Part shown: positions 31,221-42,734 of the stretch, piece by piece
How positions within the stretch are numbered: the stretch's first letter is position 1
Layout of the letters: each line of letters opens with the position of its first letter
Source: Leptobrachium leishanense
Taxonomy: Eukaryota; Chordata; Amphibia; Anura; Megophryidae
Direction: 5' to 3'
Assembly (NCBI GenBank): GCA_009667805.1
Contig: CM019067.1
Span: 64,090,637-64,154,636 of the forward strand
DNA length: 64,000 nt
Program-made: the position numbers and the translations under genes
Notes under the pieces: model-generated
Database searches by the model: none
Told to the model about the DNA's origin: nothing
The model's input: the letters and a program-made list of their open reading frames with translations, nothing else

Positions 31221-32165
31221 TTTATAGATCCCAGTCTGGCTCTGTTGTTTTGCCTCCAGCCCTCTCCATGCAGATTAGAATCACCTATGTAAACTCAGAC
31301 ACTGTAACTCAGCAGCAGTAGCAACTTGACTCAGCAGCTGTAGTATTCCATGACAGAAAATGTTTGCCTGCCCTGCCAGCTGTATTCCCTCTACAACCAG
31401 GGAATGAGAAACCTCACAGTCAAGTCAGGATCCGTCTCCTCTGACGCTGTAAGCCAATCAGAGCCCTTTGATGCTGTGCAGGAGATTTTGGTTCAATGTC
31501 CCCATGAAAGTGGATGGAGAACCTTAGAAGTCTCTTCAATGTACAGCGAGAGCATGTGTAAAGAGTCCTCAGACAGGGCAGATTTCAAGGAAAGTCCTGA
31601 AACTTTACAACCTCAGTTGCTGCTTTTTTACTTCTCCTCTACCAACTGTCAGGAACAGGGAAAAACTTGCACCGGCCCAATACAATGTCATTTTTTAAAC
31701 TGTAATTTTGTTATCATTTATTTCTCTTTTAGGGTTCTGGCAAGGTTCTACCAACTGCTCCTTTAGACAGGCCCCAGTGGATGTCATTATTATTTACTTT
31801 TTAGTGCAAAAGTTTCTATTTGTTAATCACTTTTAAAATTCAACTTAATCATTCAAGACTACTAAAAATGATTATCCCAAGTGAATAATAATGAGTTACA
31901 GCAAGCAACGGTTGTGTGCTATACCAACCACTATGCCAAAATCACACAATGGTCACGGATCATAACCTCTTCATTTGATGTGTCTGCCCATTCCCAGCCA
32001 TCCTGTTTCCTTATATATCAAGCTCCAATCAGTTCTAACTCTAGACATTTCCCTCTGCCTTCACAAGGTCACGACTGTACTGGCCATTTGTGAAAAGGGG
32101 GGGGGGCAAATGCTGTTTGGGGAGGTCATAGGTTTCTTCAACTGGCACATACAGTGATCAAATGA
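31221..32165. other. Low-copy sequence, no gene seen
   Basis: A 138-codon frame (31350-31766) is open here but has no motif, low-complexity bias or neighbour that supports it. I treat it as chance. Confidence 0.45.
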
Positions 32166-32169
32166 TTAA

Positions 32170-32590
32170 CCCCTTCACTGCCAAATGATTTTCCCAAAAA
32201 AACACCACTGTCAGAAACCATTTTTTTTTTTTTTTTAGGAAATAATTTTAATTAATAATACAGTATGAAATATTTGGGAATATACTCAGTGTATTTCTTT
32301 CTTTGATAACCTATTTGGAAGACAGATGTCGCCATCTACTGACCAAATGGAGTTACTGCAGTTAGAACTGCAGTTCAAGGCTCAGTGCAATGGTTAGTGA
32401 AAGACTCTTAAGGGCATTCCCTATCTGATTTTAAACAATATTCGCACCTTGGACATTATACCTACTCAGCCAAAACTTTGGGGGGGGGGCACCTTCTGTA
32501 GCACAGAAGAAAGCAAAATTTGTTTGTAACAAATGAATTTCATTGGCTTTTGCTCTGCTCAGCTGCAGGTCAAGATAACTCGATAGCATG
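32170..32590. mobile_element. TTAA element type 2, left part
   Basis: TTAA (32166-32169) then CCCCTTCACTGCCAAATGAT, followed by the family body (TTTTAATTAATAATACAGTA, ATTTGGGAATAT, CGCCATCTACTGACCAAATG, AAACTTTGGGGG-GCACCTTCTG, TGAATTTCATTGGCTTTTGC). Similarity ends near 32590; the right end is missing. Confidence 0.75.
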
Positions 32591-33847
32591 GTTATCCACT
32601 TCACTCTACCACCAACCAGCTGGAGCACATAGCCATATCTTTGATATAAATTGGTCCAGCTCAAATGAAGCCAAAATTGACCAATGCATGTGCCAACCAT
32701 ACAACCCACCTACCCACAATCCAAAATGGTAGATTGTCCCAGTTCAGTTCTGTATGGGACTGGTTGCTGGGGCCTCTTGGCCACAGTCTGCTCTTTACTC
32801 TTGAAGATATCACTGCCTATGCCTGTTTAAACCAGACAGACCCAAGTTGCCTTTTTTTGACCTTATCTTTTATTTTTTAGATTTTGTTTTTGATCATATA
32901 TCTCTCACTTTTACTGATTTTTTTTTAATTATTTTTTTTAGCATTTTTTCAGTATCAAAAATCCTTATTCTTCCCTGAAAGCATTAATTCCGGCCATCCC
33001 ATGGAGCGTTATAAGGGTGGTACATATATCGTTTTTCTTTAGTATAAATAGGCCATGGCTTTTACGGCTTTAAGTGAGACATCTGTCATATTCTTCAACT
33101 GCTCCGCTTTAGAGACATCATTACAGGCAAGCAGCTAGAACGACTTTAATTAGGTTTTCTTCATTTTAAACATCATTGAGTAGCAGCACGTGTTTTGGGT
33201 ATATATGTATATCCCTTTCACAGCTGAACGAATCTCTGCAGAAAACCAACAGAATTATCATCGCAAAATGCAACATAAACTCAACAAACAGGAACAAATA
33301 ATTGCATTATATTAACTCTTTTATGCAGAGGGTTAAATAAATATGATATATATTCATCAAGTTTTAATTAACCGCTATACAGTGTATTAGTCAGAGCCAT
33401 GCTTGCACGCATTCTGTATGATGAATGAGTCAATGGACTGATCAGACCCTTGGCTCTTAAAGGGTTAGACAAGCTCATTTAGAGATTAGCATTTGCTTGC
33501 TTCATTAACATCAACAGAGCGACTCTCAATCCATTACAAAACTTCATTAGTCATCAGTTAAGAGTCGCTCTATAAACGATTTTACAAGAAGCAAGGAAGC
33601 TCGATCCTAAAGAAATTGATTTCACGATAATTTACAGGGAGGGGATTCGGCAAAAAGATGTAATGTTATTTTTTTTCCCAGAAAAAATGATTGATTTGTT
33701 CATCTCCTCCTGTAATGAAAATTACCGGATTGATTACCAGTCTCTGTTATATGCCTTATATATCAGTTTTAAGGCACGCTGTAATATGAAAGTTTTGCTA
33801 AAAAAATAATATGAACGTTTTGATAAAGAAAGCTGCAAAAAAATATA
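32591..33847. other. Low-copy sequence with one imperfect hairpin
   Basis: No gene. At 33490-33610 AGAGCGACTCT pairs with AGAGTCGCTCT, with an outer GCTTGCTTC / GAAGCAAG pairing. It could be an old MITE or a conserved non-coding element; the sequence alone cannot decide. Confidence 0.4.
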
Positions 33848-34742
33848 CAGGGTTATCCAAAGAGATCCGAATGGCTGGAGAAAGGTAACCGAACGCTGAA
33901 AATCAACGTTCGGTTACCTTTCCTGGCCATTCGGCTATCCAGAGAGCAGGCAATTCACCAAATCCTGGCGAATTGCCTGCACATACGGTGCCTGTTCGGT
34001 GCCTGTTCGAGGGCTTTGAAATCCCCATAGAGAAGCAATGCTTTGTCTATTCAGAGAACAAAAAACAGCAATGAAAGGTTCCCGAAATGCCCTGCCATTC
34101 GGTGGTTTAATTCGGCAGGTTTATTCAGGCGAATCCCATAGGCTTCAATGTTAAAAATATTCCCGTTTTAATTCAATATCTAATAAACCGTTCATTATAA
34201 AATTCTGCAGTAAAGAGTCTCTTTATTTATAGATTTTTTAGGATATTTTAAGCATTTTTCTGGATTTTCTTTTTCAAAAACTCCGATTTTTTTTTAACTT
34301 TACTTATTTTTTCTGTAACAGCCCTTTTTATTATCATTCCCTGGACCTCATATGTAAATTTCAGACATTTTCACTCAGTAGTTTCTTTGAAAACAGCGTT
34401 TCACTTTTCAAACATTCAAGCAAACAGTTTTTCTAATTTCGTCTGTGGTGTCAGCTTTTTCCGGCGGTTTCGCTGCGTGTGATCAGCTCCTGCTCGGGTT
34501 TTTCCAGTGTTTTCGGCAGATTAATCCAGATGTTTTTGCGGGTTTTCGGCGTGCATTCGCAGGGTTTTGCAGTTAGTTTTCGGCGGGTTTGCGGTGATCT
34601 TTCCCTGCAATTCGGGACCCTGTGGTGCTTGCTAAATACACCGCAGGGTCGCCGAAATGGGATCGGCAAAACTAACTGAATTGAAGAGAACAAAAAGTCA
34701 CCGAACGTGCGGTGACTTTTCGATTCTCTTTGAATTACCCTG
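33848..34742. mobile_element. CAGGGTTAT-ended non-autonomous element
   Basis: Starts CAGGGTTATCCAAAGAGATC and ends CTCTTTGAATTACCCTG, an inverted pair. An internal perfect hairpin AAAGGTAACCGAACG...CGTTCGGTTACCTTT lies at 33882-33922. Its interior carries the AAAGAGTCTCTTTATTT / TAATAAACCGTT module (34150-34260) that also occurs in hAT left ends at 17960, 22410 and 42770. No transposase. Confidence 0.72.
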
Positions 34743-35490
34743 ATAATTTTGTGCACTTCAAATATCCTTTTGTTCATCTAAAATATACATAAGAGTACGG
34801 TCTCCCTAGAAGCACAAAGGACAGTAATTAATATTTTTTTTCCATTGCGGCAGAAATATCCTTTTCAGGGTTGGTATCTAAACTGATTTATTTTTACAAA
34901 GGAACACTACCGTAGAGTTCCCGAATAATTTTCCTATAATGGGTTAGGTTAAAATATTATTTTGAAAGTGTAGTGTTCGATGAGGCTGCCACACGTTATT
35001 AAATCGGGACTGGAGATTGAAGAGCTTAACAAAAATGTATAAACAAGCTGATCATAAATGTGAAAGGTCGAATACTATTACCTTGTGGGAAAATAGATAA
35101 ATGTGCAAAAACAGGAAAAGGATATTCAGAGAAATAGGACAGCTTAAGGCCGGTGTTAATGTGAATTTGCTTAAATGTTTATAAAGATAGTACCGCAATT
35201 TGTGAACCTTTATAAAATAATGTAAGGTCTACAATGTGGAGCTTTGGCTCTTGTGTCAACATTTTTGGTAAGTAGTAAGTCATGTGTGGAGGACCAGCCA
35301 TCATCAGAGAGTGACAGCCTGTAATATGTTAAGGGGCCCTGTTGCTCCTGGTCCTTGCCAAATCCCATAAAGCCTGTCCATGTGTCACAGATGTAAGAGC
35401 CACCCAGGAGTCGCCCACTGGTATAACAAGAAATTTCCCGGTGGGCCTTGGCATCAGCGGCTGGTCGATACTCTGACACGCTGTCTCACC
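34743..35490. other. Low-copy sequence, no gene seen
   Basis: Nothing recognised. Confidence 0.5.
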
Positions 35491-35498
35491 ACTTAGAG

Positions 35499-35956
35499 CA
35501 GGGCTGTCAAACTCTGGCCCCCCAGATGTTTCTTTTTTTTGAATTCAAAATTTTTATTTTGAAAAGACAGCAGAATAAAACATCCAGTGTAACAGAAAAC
35601 AGAGGCCTCGTAGGGCCAACAAGAAGAGAAAGCTGGTGTGCACAGTAGTAATGTAAAACACTGAGTTGAGAAGTGGGGACCGGGGAATAAAAAAAAAAAA
35701 AAAAAAAAAAAAAGAGAAGGAGAAAAAGAAAAAAAAGGGGGGGTGGGGAAGGTAGGGAGGGGGATATGGCAAAGGCCATCTACGTGACTCTCCTGGCTCA
35801 CTCCAGAGTGTCCAAGGACAAGGAGGCCATGGAGGACAAATGTCACGCGGCCAAGGGCTTGAGGGCCAATTATGGCAGACCTATCCAGAAAAGTCGCCAC
35901 AGTGGCTCACCTCAAGGGAGTCCCGATCTGCCAAGTAAAAAATAAAAATTTAAAAA

Positions 35957-35989
<33 letters not shown>

Positions 35990-37593
35990 GAATGAGGTCC
36001 AACATCCACTAAGACGTCATGAATACTCTGCACACTGTAAGAGTCAGCAAAAAGGACAAAAACAATGTCTCTTAATTCTCAGCCAGTCATCGGGGGTGGG
36101 GGGTGGGGGATCAGTGTGAAAAATAATAAACATCCCCTAAAAAGGGGGGGGGGTCTCAGGCAGCATATAATAGAAATCAAGAGGGGGAGAGGGGGGTAGA
36201 AAATAAAATAGAGACGAAAAAGTCAGCATAAAAAATAAAATGTCAGCATATAATCATCTTAAATCCGAGAGAAAAAACAAAAAGTCAGCTGTATACGTAG
36301 AAGAAATGTTGTCATCTTAGGGGAACTCAGCATTGCAACGCAGGCCGGGAACAGGAGCATATAACAGCATCAAAAAAGTCAATCATGTAGGAAACGGAAA
36401 AAGGGGGTCGTCAACAAAATGGTGTGTCACACAAAAACAGCAGAAACCCCTCATCCGGCATCCCTAAATGGCAGCAGTCTCAATGCAGGCAGGGCATCAC
36501 AGGGCAGGCCAGGCCAGACCACGAACCCAGGTCTGGTGGGAAAGAGCGCAACCCACAGGGTACGTAGGCCCCCTCTTGTACCGAGACACCTCCCAGCTTC
36601 CGCAATCATGAAAGGGGTCGGTTTGGGGGATCCAGACGGTGAGATCCATGCAAACCCCGGTAGGGGCAACCTGGCAGCCATCAGGTACCGGCCAGTACCA
36701 GCAAGCGCCCCCGCGCACCCGTCAGCGTCGCCCGGGCAGACGATTCTCTGCGGGAATGCACCCCCGGAGCACACAGCAACAACAGCTCCCCACTACATGT
36801 GACTGCCGGTGACTTCAAAACATCCAGATCTCTGTCTCCGCTCCGCAGCACTCCACGAGGTCTATCGGCGTCCACCGTTGAGACATCCGGGTCCAGAGCC
36901 ACAGCAGCCGTCGCATCACACGCTCGTGGGGCACTCCGTACACGGCAGCCGCCGAGTGCAGCCATCAGTCGGCGCCACACTCCTTTAGTGAGCGGACCAT
37001 CCTCCTCTGCCGCCAGTATGTCCAGGCAGACGTCCAGGCCAGAGATCATGGCACCCTCCGCTCCAGCGGGGGGAGGGAAACCGTCCCTCTGCTCTCCTGA
37101 GTCCCCACCGTCCAGTCTCGCCACCTCACCTGCGACAACGGCTGGGAGACGTGGGCCCTCCGTCCCCCCAGTCCTCAGAATCCCATCCGGGGTTGAAGCG
37201 TCCAGGGCAGCATGGCGAGGAGGTAACAGGCGCTGAGTGGTAGGCCGCAAAATGGCCGCCGGCATCATGGCCCCGCAGTATAAGCTTCCAAGCTAGTCTC
37301 TGATCCGGAGGGGGGACAAAGTGGGCTCCGGATATGATTATCCCAATGACCGACCACTAAGGGACCTCAGGTTTGCAAAAATCAATGCGGGAAGTCAGCT
37401 AGGGTCCCCAAGGAGAAAGGTACACGCGGAGCTCCACCATAACGCGTCCTCTCTCCCTCGCAGTCAGCCACGCCCCTCCCCCCAGATGTTTCTGAACTAT
37501 AACTCCCATGATTCCCTGGCCATGTGTTGCATTAAAGGAATTTTCGGAATTGTATTCATCAACAACTGGCGGGTCGTGAGTTTGACAGCCCTG
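35499..37593. mobile_element. hAT MITE (135 bp native), split by an L1-type retroposon
   Basis: Ends CAGGGCTGTCAAACTC and GAGTTTGACAGCCCTG form perfect inverted repeats. ACTTAGAG (35491-35498) and ACTTAAAG (37594-37601) are the 8-bp duplication with one mismatch. The interior contains ACTATAACTCCCATGATTCC, close to the ZNF143-type site known from many promoters. Removing 35534-37477 and one target copy leaves 135 bp. Confidence 0.9.
35534..37477 (-). mobile_element. L1-type non-autonomous retroposon, minus strand, 16-bp duplication
   Basis: CCCCCCAGATGTTTCT is duplicated exactly at 35518-35533 and 37478-37493. Read on the minus strand the element has a GC-rich, CpG-rich 5' region, a 195-codon frame from 37268 (start MMPAAILRPTTQRLLPP; no motif I recognise), a T/C-rich stretch with long T runs, and a 3' end with AATAAA just before the A tail (35534-35540). 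No reverse transcriptase is present in 1.94 kb. Long duplication plus A tail indicate L1-style retroposition; whether it is a deleted L1 or a separate parasite is open. Confidence 0.78.
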
Positions 37594-37601
37594 ACTTAAA
37601 G

Positions 37602-38029
37602 AGTGATTAGTATTGTGCACCAGGCAGAGATCGGAGACCAAAGCAACAGGGAATGCTTTTTATCCCCTTGCTGGATCACCAAGGATGTAGCCCACTCTCT
37701 GTAAAATAAGGAAAACAGGAGAGGAGGCAAAATGTTTTATTTTTAATAAGTCTACTGGAGCAAGCAGCTGAGAGAAGGGTGGCTGACCAGTGGTTCAGTA
37801 AGCGGCCCCAAGATATCTTATGGCAGCCCTGCATGTGTGCATAGACAAGCAGATCACCAGAAGAAGAAGTTGAGACAAGTTGTGTGTTTTGCATGATGTG
37901 CTGTGTCACTTTGCATTAGTTTAGTCTTCTATAATAAATTAGTTGTAGTATTGATGGGAAGGAAAAAAAATCCAACTGGACCTGTGTGACCACGTGCACT
38001 AGAAAAAACACAACTATCTTCAATCCCAG
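37602..38029. other. Low-copy sequence, no gene seen
   Basis: Nothing recognised. Confidence 0.5.
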
Positions 38030-38037
38030 GTTAAAAG

Positions 38038-38811
38038 TAGGCTTGTGCACCGACTTTTTTTTCGGTTCGATTCGGTTCAATTTGTTCGGATGTTTAAAAT
38101 TTTCGATTCGGCTCGTTTCGACCGATTTCTGTTTCGATTCGGTTCGGTTCGGCTCGTTTTTCGTGTACATTTTTTTTTCGGAATATCGATCATTTTTCGT
38201 GTTTTCGGGTCACTTTGCTCGTTTTTTGTATCGACTTTTCGGAAATTTCAGAAATTTTCGTTTTTTCGGAACTTCTGTTCTCCTCGTTTCAAAGTGTCTA
38301 CGATAATTCTGGCGATTCTATCGTGTTTTTTTTTATTAAATAAAGATCCTTTTTTTCTTATGAATAATTGAATATACAATTCACAACTTTATTTAATCAT
38401 ATTAAAATGGTATGAAAGCCAAGGAACAAAAAAAATGAACCAAACGATTTAAAAAACGCTAAACTGACCCGAATGCCACAAGAAACAAGTGATACGCATT
38501 TACAAATATAAAATTTACAGAATCAGCGATATAACCGATAATAGTTAAATATACAATATCCAGAATTACCGAAATGGAACCGAAATCACGAATGGAACCG
38601 AAATCATGAATAGAGCAAAAATAAATTTCGATTTGACACATTTCAAGTCCATTCGAAAAATCCGAAAATATTTCGTTTCGGCTCGGAAAACTTTTCGGAT
38701 CTATCGGTTTTCGGGTCCGACCCGATTCGGAAATTCGGCCGAATCCGAAGACACGAATCGGGAAATTTCGTAAAAATTACGAAATTCCGAAACCCGAAAC
38801 GCACATCCCTA
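38038..38811. mobile_element. hAT element, TAGG(CT/GA)TGTGC family, exact duplication GTTAAAAG
   Basis: Starts TAGGCTTGTGCACCGAC and ends CGCACATCCCTA, with GTTAAAAG at 38030-38037 and 38812-38819. It is colinear with 2919-5333 minus the palindrome, and confirms the intact sequence ATTGAATATAC-ATTCACAACTT at that insertion point. TTCG-rich, non-coding. Confidence 0.95.
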
Positions 38812-38833
38812 GTTAAAAGCTGTATGTGTTTAT

Positions 38834-39612
38834 TAGGGATCAGCTGAACGCCTCCGTGTTCGGTTCGACTTCGAACTCGAACACGATCCAAACTCAATGT
38901 AAGTCAATGGGACTCGAACGTTCGATTTTTAGAGTGCCCTCCAAGAGGGCATATATGCTAGATATCTGCCATAAAAGGCAGGAAACAAGGACAAAAAGTA
39001 AAAAAAAAGTTTTTAAAGGAACAGTGAGTTTTCCATGAAATAAAGGTTAAGAATAACATCTAAAAATTCCTTCAAATATCGTACCTAGGAGGTCCCCATA
39101 ACCTGCCCGTGAAGTGGCAGATTTGTAAGATGTATAGAAACATTTTAAAACAAAAAAATGACATTTCAAATGACGATAAATGTTTTTCCTTTAATCTATT
39201 CATAAAAAACTGCTTGGGGCGGCAGCCTGTATGAAAAGAGGAGACATTTTAGGACACGCATAACAAGTTTAGTGATTTTTTGGCTAAATTATGGTGAGAC
39301 TTATGCAGGCTTTGGATGAAAGTAACAATAGGTGCTTTAAAATTGGGCCTTTAGTGTCGGCAACAGTGCCGTCACACCGTAACCCCTCTGTGGTATTGTG
39401 GAAGAGTGCAGTGGTGGACCCTGCGGTCAAATATTAAAATGATATGAATCTGGTATAGGCGTCAGTGGCAGTGCACCCAAATATTTTGCCTTTGGTGGCA
39501 GCAAGTGCCTTCACACCGTAACCCCTCTGAGGTATTGTGGAAGAGTGCAGTGGTGGAGGTTTTGGTAATGCAGAAGAGATCCCCAATCTATTCAGTTACA
39601 TCAGCAGCTATA
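38834..39612 (-). mobile_element. hAT family A right-end fragment (inverted)
   Basis: Starts TAGGGATCAGCTGAACGCC and runs as the reverse complement of 28340-27360: GAGGGCATATATGCTAG, GACAGTGAG-like and CTTGGGGCGGCAGCCTGTAT blocks, two GTAACCCCTCTG units, and finally GAAGAGATCCCCAATCTATT, which in A lies just past the transposase stop. The 5' remainder of the element is absent. Confidence 0.87.
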
Positions 39613-40345
39613 ACAAAACCGGGTCAGCAATGTTTAGGCACTTGTACTGCGCTACTGTATATGGTGAGAATCGGCGCACACCAGTAGCAACAGGAAGCAA
39701 ACAGAACAGGCAGGGAATACACAGAGAGAATAGTCAAATGACAGGCAAAGTTGGCAACAGATTGGGTCCTCAGAACAAGCAGGGACAGTAACAAGTAAAC
39801 AAACTGATTTGGTAAGCTAGCGATGCGGGAATAAAGGCTGAGACACACTGAGCGTGTAGCGACACACAGCGTAGCGAAGAGAAGCAAACATTTTGCAGGC
39901 TTGACTTCACTCTGCTCCGCCTCGCAGCATGTCTACACTGCATTACGTTTGCTTCTCACCGTACTGGACAGGAATCCACTAACTAAATTAAAATGTACAC
40001 ACAAAACCGTTTTATTTTCACAAAGCACATTTTATATAGGCAAAAAAAGTTTCTACTGAATAAAATACATCAAAAATTACTGTTAATTTAATAGGAATAG
40101 TATAAAAATATAAAAAAGGTATCCCCTGATCATATATATTATAGGGACACGGAGCGCTGTGTATAGAGTAGGGATGCATTGATACCACACACAGACATAT
40201 ACGTATATATCAACACGCAGACCTATATATACGTATATATCAACACGCAGATATATATATATATACACCCACCCACAGACCTCAGACCATATATACACAT
40301 ACGCACATGGGGGGAGTAGCATGTGGACAATCTCAACTAAATGCG
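39613..40345. other. Low-copy sequence with TA-rich simple repeats
   Basis: ATATACGTATATATCAACACGCAGA is repeated near 40195-40250 within a TA/CA-rich run that precedes the palindrome at 40346. No gene. Confidence 0.5.
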
Positions 40346-40452
40346 CCCCCCCCAATTTGGCTGATCCCTCCAGAAGAAATGTTGAACCCGACAGAGCAGA
40401 GAATATATATATTATTCTCTGCTCTATCGGGTTCAACATTTCTTCTGGAGAG

Positions 40453-42157
40453 CAGTGGCGTAGCGTGGGGGGGGCTGGGGGTGCCGTGGCCCCGGCACAG
40501 TTTTGTTAGGGGTGCATAATTTCAAAAGAAATTTGCGCCCCTAAAACTTGAGGCCCAGATTGACCCGCTGGGCCCTCGGGCACCGCCCAAGGGCCCGCGG
40601 GTTGAGGGGACCCAGATGCCAGGCAGCAGGAGTGCCTGCCCGGTCCTGAACAGTGAGTCCGTCCGTGTTGAAGGGGATGCGGCTGCATGCAGGCGCAGCC
40701 GGTCACGTGGTCCGGCTAATCAGGTGGTACTGAGTCTCTGTACCACCTGACTGGCTGGACCGCGTGACCTGCGCACGCACGCACGCAGCCGCCTCCCCTT
40801 CAACACGGACGGACTCACACGCTGTTCAGGACCGGGCAGGCACTCCTGCTGCCCAGCATCTGGGCCCCCTCAACCCCTGCTGGATCCGGAGCTGGCGCAA
40901 GTATCCATGTGAGAGCTGGCTGCCGCTGGGACAATATCCAGGTGAGAGCTGGGGCAAATCCATGAGCTGGGGCAAATCCATGAGCTGGGGGTATATCCAT
41001 GAGCTGGGGCAAATCCATGAGCTGGGGCAAATCCCATGAGCTGGGGCAAATCCATGTGTGAGCTGGGGCAAATCCATGAGCTGGGGATATCCATGAGCTG
41101 GGGCAAATCCATGAGCTGGGGCAAATCCATGTGAGAGCTGGGGCAAATCCATGAGCTGGGGGCATATCCATGAGCTGGGGGTATATCCATGAGCTGGGGC
41201 AAATCCATGAGCTGGGGGTATATCCATGAGCTGGGGCAAATCCATGAGCTGGGGCAAATCCCATGAGCTGGGGCAAATCCATGTGTGAGCTGGGGCAAAT
41301 CCATGAGCTGGGGCACATCCATGAGCTGGGGGCAAATCCATGTGAGAGCTGGGGCAAATCCATGAGCTGGGGGCATATCCATGAGCTGGGGCAAATCCAT
41401 GTGAGAGCTGGGGCAAATCCATGTGAGAGCTGGGGCATATCCATGTGTGAGCTGGGGCAAATACATGAGCTGGGGCAAATCCCATGAGCTGGGGCAAATC
41501 CATGTGTGAGCTGGGGGAAAATCCATGAGCTGGGGCAAATCCATGTGTGAGCTGGGGCAAATCCATGTGTGAGCTGGGGCAATATTCATGTGTGAGCTGG
41601 GGCAATATCCATGTGTGAGCTGGCTGGGGCAATATCCATGTGTGAGCTGGGGCAATATCCATGTGTGAGCTGGGGCAATATTCATGTGTGAGCTGGAGCA
41701 ATATTCATGTGTGAGCTGGGGCAATATCCATGTGTGAGCTGCGGCATATCCATGGGAGAGCTGGGGCAATATCCATGTGTGAGCTGGGGCAATATCCATG
41801 TGAGAGCTGGGGCAATATCCATGTGAGAGCTGGGGCAATATCCATGTGTGAGCTGCGGCATATCCATGGGAGAGCTGGGGCAATATCCATGTGTGAGCTG
41901 GGGCAATATCCATGTGAGAGCTGGGGCAATATCCATGTGAGAGCTGGGGCAATATCCATGTGAGAGCTGGCTGGGGCAATATCCATGTGAGAGCTGGGGC
42001 AATATCCATGTGAGAGCTGGGGCAATATCCATGTGAGAGCTGGCTGGGGCAATATTCATGTGAGAGCTGGGGCAATATCGATAACGTGTCCACAGGTTGG
42101 GGGGGGCGCACAATTCTTGGCTGGCCCCGGGCGCTGACAACCCACGCTACGCCACTG
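40453..42157. mobile_element. hAT element with CAGTGGCGTAGCG ends carrying a minisatellite
   Basis: Ends CAGTGGCGTAGCGTGGG and CCCACGCTACGCCACTG. CTGGAGAG (40445-40452) and CTGGAGGG (42158-42165) are the 8-bp duplication with one mismatch. The left 480 bp include a large inverted pair (GTGTTGAAGGGGATGCGGC...GCCGCCTCCCCTTCAACAC, 40666-40805). Most of the rest is an 18-23 bp tandem array. No transposase. Confidence 0.9.
40935..42080. repeat. GAGCTGGGGCA minisatellite, about 55 copies
   Basis: The first block (to about 41580) is built mainly on GAGCTGGGGCAAATCCAT (18 bp) with GTGTGAGCTGG and GGGGGTATATCC variants. The second block is built on GAGCTGGGGCAATATCCATG plus TGT or TGA (23 bp). The minus strand is open in all three frames over most of its length, because no unit contains a stop in any phase; see the rejected list. 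Confidence 0.95.
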
Positions 42158-42377
42158 CTGGAGGGATCAGCCAAATTGGGGGGGGGGCAATTAGTTGCCA
42201 ACATGTTTGTGTAATACAAGTCTGGATATATATATTTATAAGAATATAGATATATATCTTATATATATATATATATATATCATACCTGCCCTTACCTTCC
42301 CCTATAAATTTTCTAAAAGTATACACACAAAAAAAAAAACACTGCCTGAGACCCCGCACAGCCCACATGCCACCCTC

Positions 42378-42434
42378 CTCTACCTGGCTGAATGTATCTA
42401 ATATATATAATTAAATACATTCAGCCAGGTAGAG
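42378..42434. repeat. Perfect 20-bp-arm palindrome with AT centre
   Basis: CTCTACCTGGCTGAATGTAT (42378-42397) pairs perfectly with 42415-42434 around a 17-nt AT-only-plus-C loop. It lies 200 bp from the TA-centred palindrome at 40346 and beside a TA run at 42225-42285. Confidence 0.9.
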
Positions 42435-42730
42435 AAAGAAAAAAAGTTTTAAAAAAAGCCCAATAAGGCCGAAACGATCGTCGGGGGTTGCTGCACCTCT
42501 CGTGCAGTGATGACGTCCTTGGCAATCAGTGCTGGCCACCCTTTCTGGGTGAGAGCAGGCTGATTTGCATATGGAGAATTCATCCCTGTAATGGCACAAT
42601 CAAGCTAAAACCTTGTTTGTGAGAACTGAGCGGGTACCCACCGTAGAGCAGGCCATTAGTGCTGTTGCTCATTCTCAGGACCCTCACAAACACCCCCTTT
42701 TCTCACTTTTAATAACAAGAATGTTTTATC
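42435..42730. other. Low-copy sequence, no gene seen
   Basis: Contains GGCCGAAACGATCG and an octamer ATTTGCAT (about 42564) but no snRNA or other gene that I can support. Confidence 0.4.
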
Positions 42731-42734
42731 CCAT

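Larger units (their letters stand above)
40346..42187. repeat. 58-bp-arm palindrome with TA centre, split by a hAT
   Basis: The left arm 40346-40403 (C8, then AATTTGGCTGATCCCTCC...CAGAGCAGAGAA) pairs with 40415-40452 plus 42158-42187, around TATATATATTA. One mismatch is visible (GTCGG / ATCGG). The hAT at 40453-42157 entered the right arm at CTGGAG. Confidence 0.85.

Noticed and set aside
31350..31766. 138-codon frame as a host exon
   Set aside because: No recognisable domain, no splice-site pattern, and such frames are expected by chance in 64 kb.
36419..37268. Plus-strand frames (127 and 145 codons) opposite the L1-type retroposon
   Set aside because: They are antisense to a retroposon whose orientation is set by its A tail; GC-rich DNA gives long frames by chance.
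40870..42219. Minus-strand frame of 449 codons (and two more long frames, 255 and 291 codons) over the minisatellite
   Set aside because: The repeat unit lacks stop codons in all minus-strand phases, so all three frames are open at once. That is a property of the unit, not evidence for a gene.
42435..42620. snRNA or other pol III gene suggested by ATTTGCAT and GGCCGAAACGATCG
   Set aside because: No proximal element, TATA spacing, Sm site or terminator arrangement could be identified.
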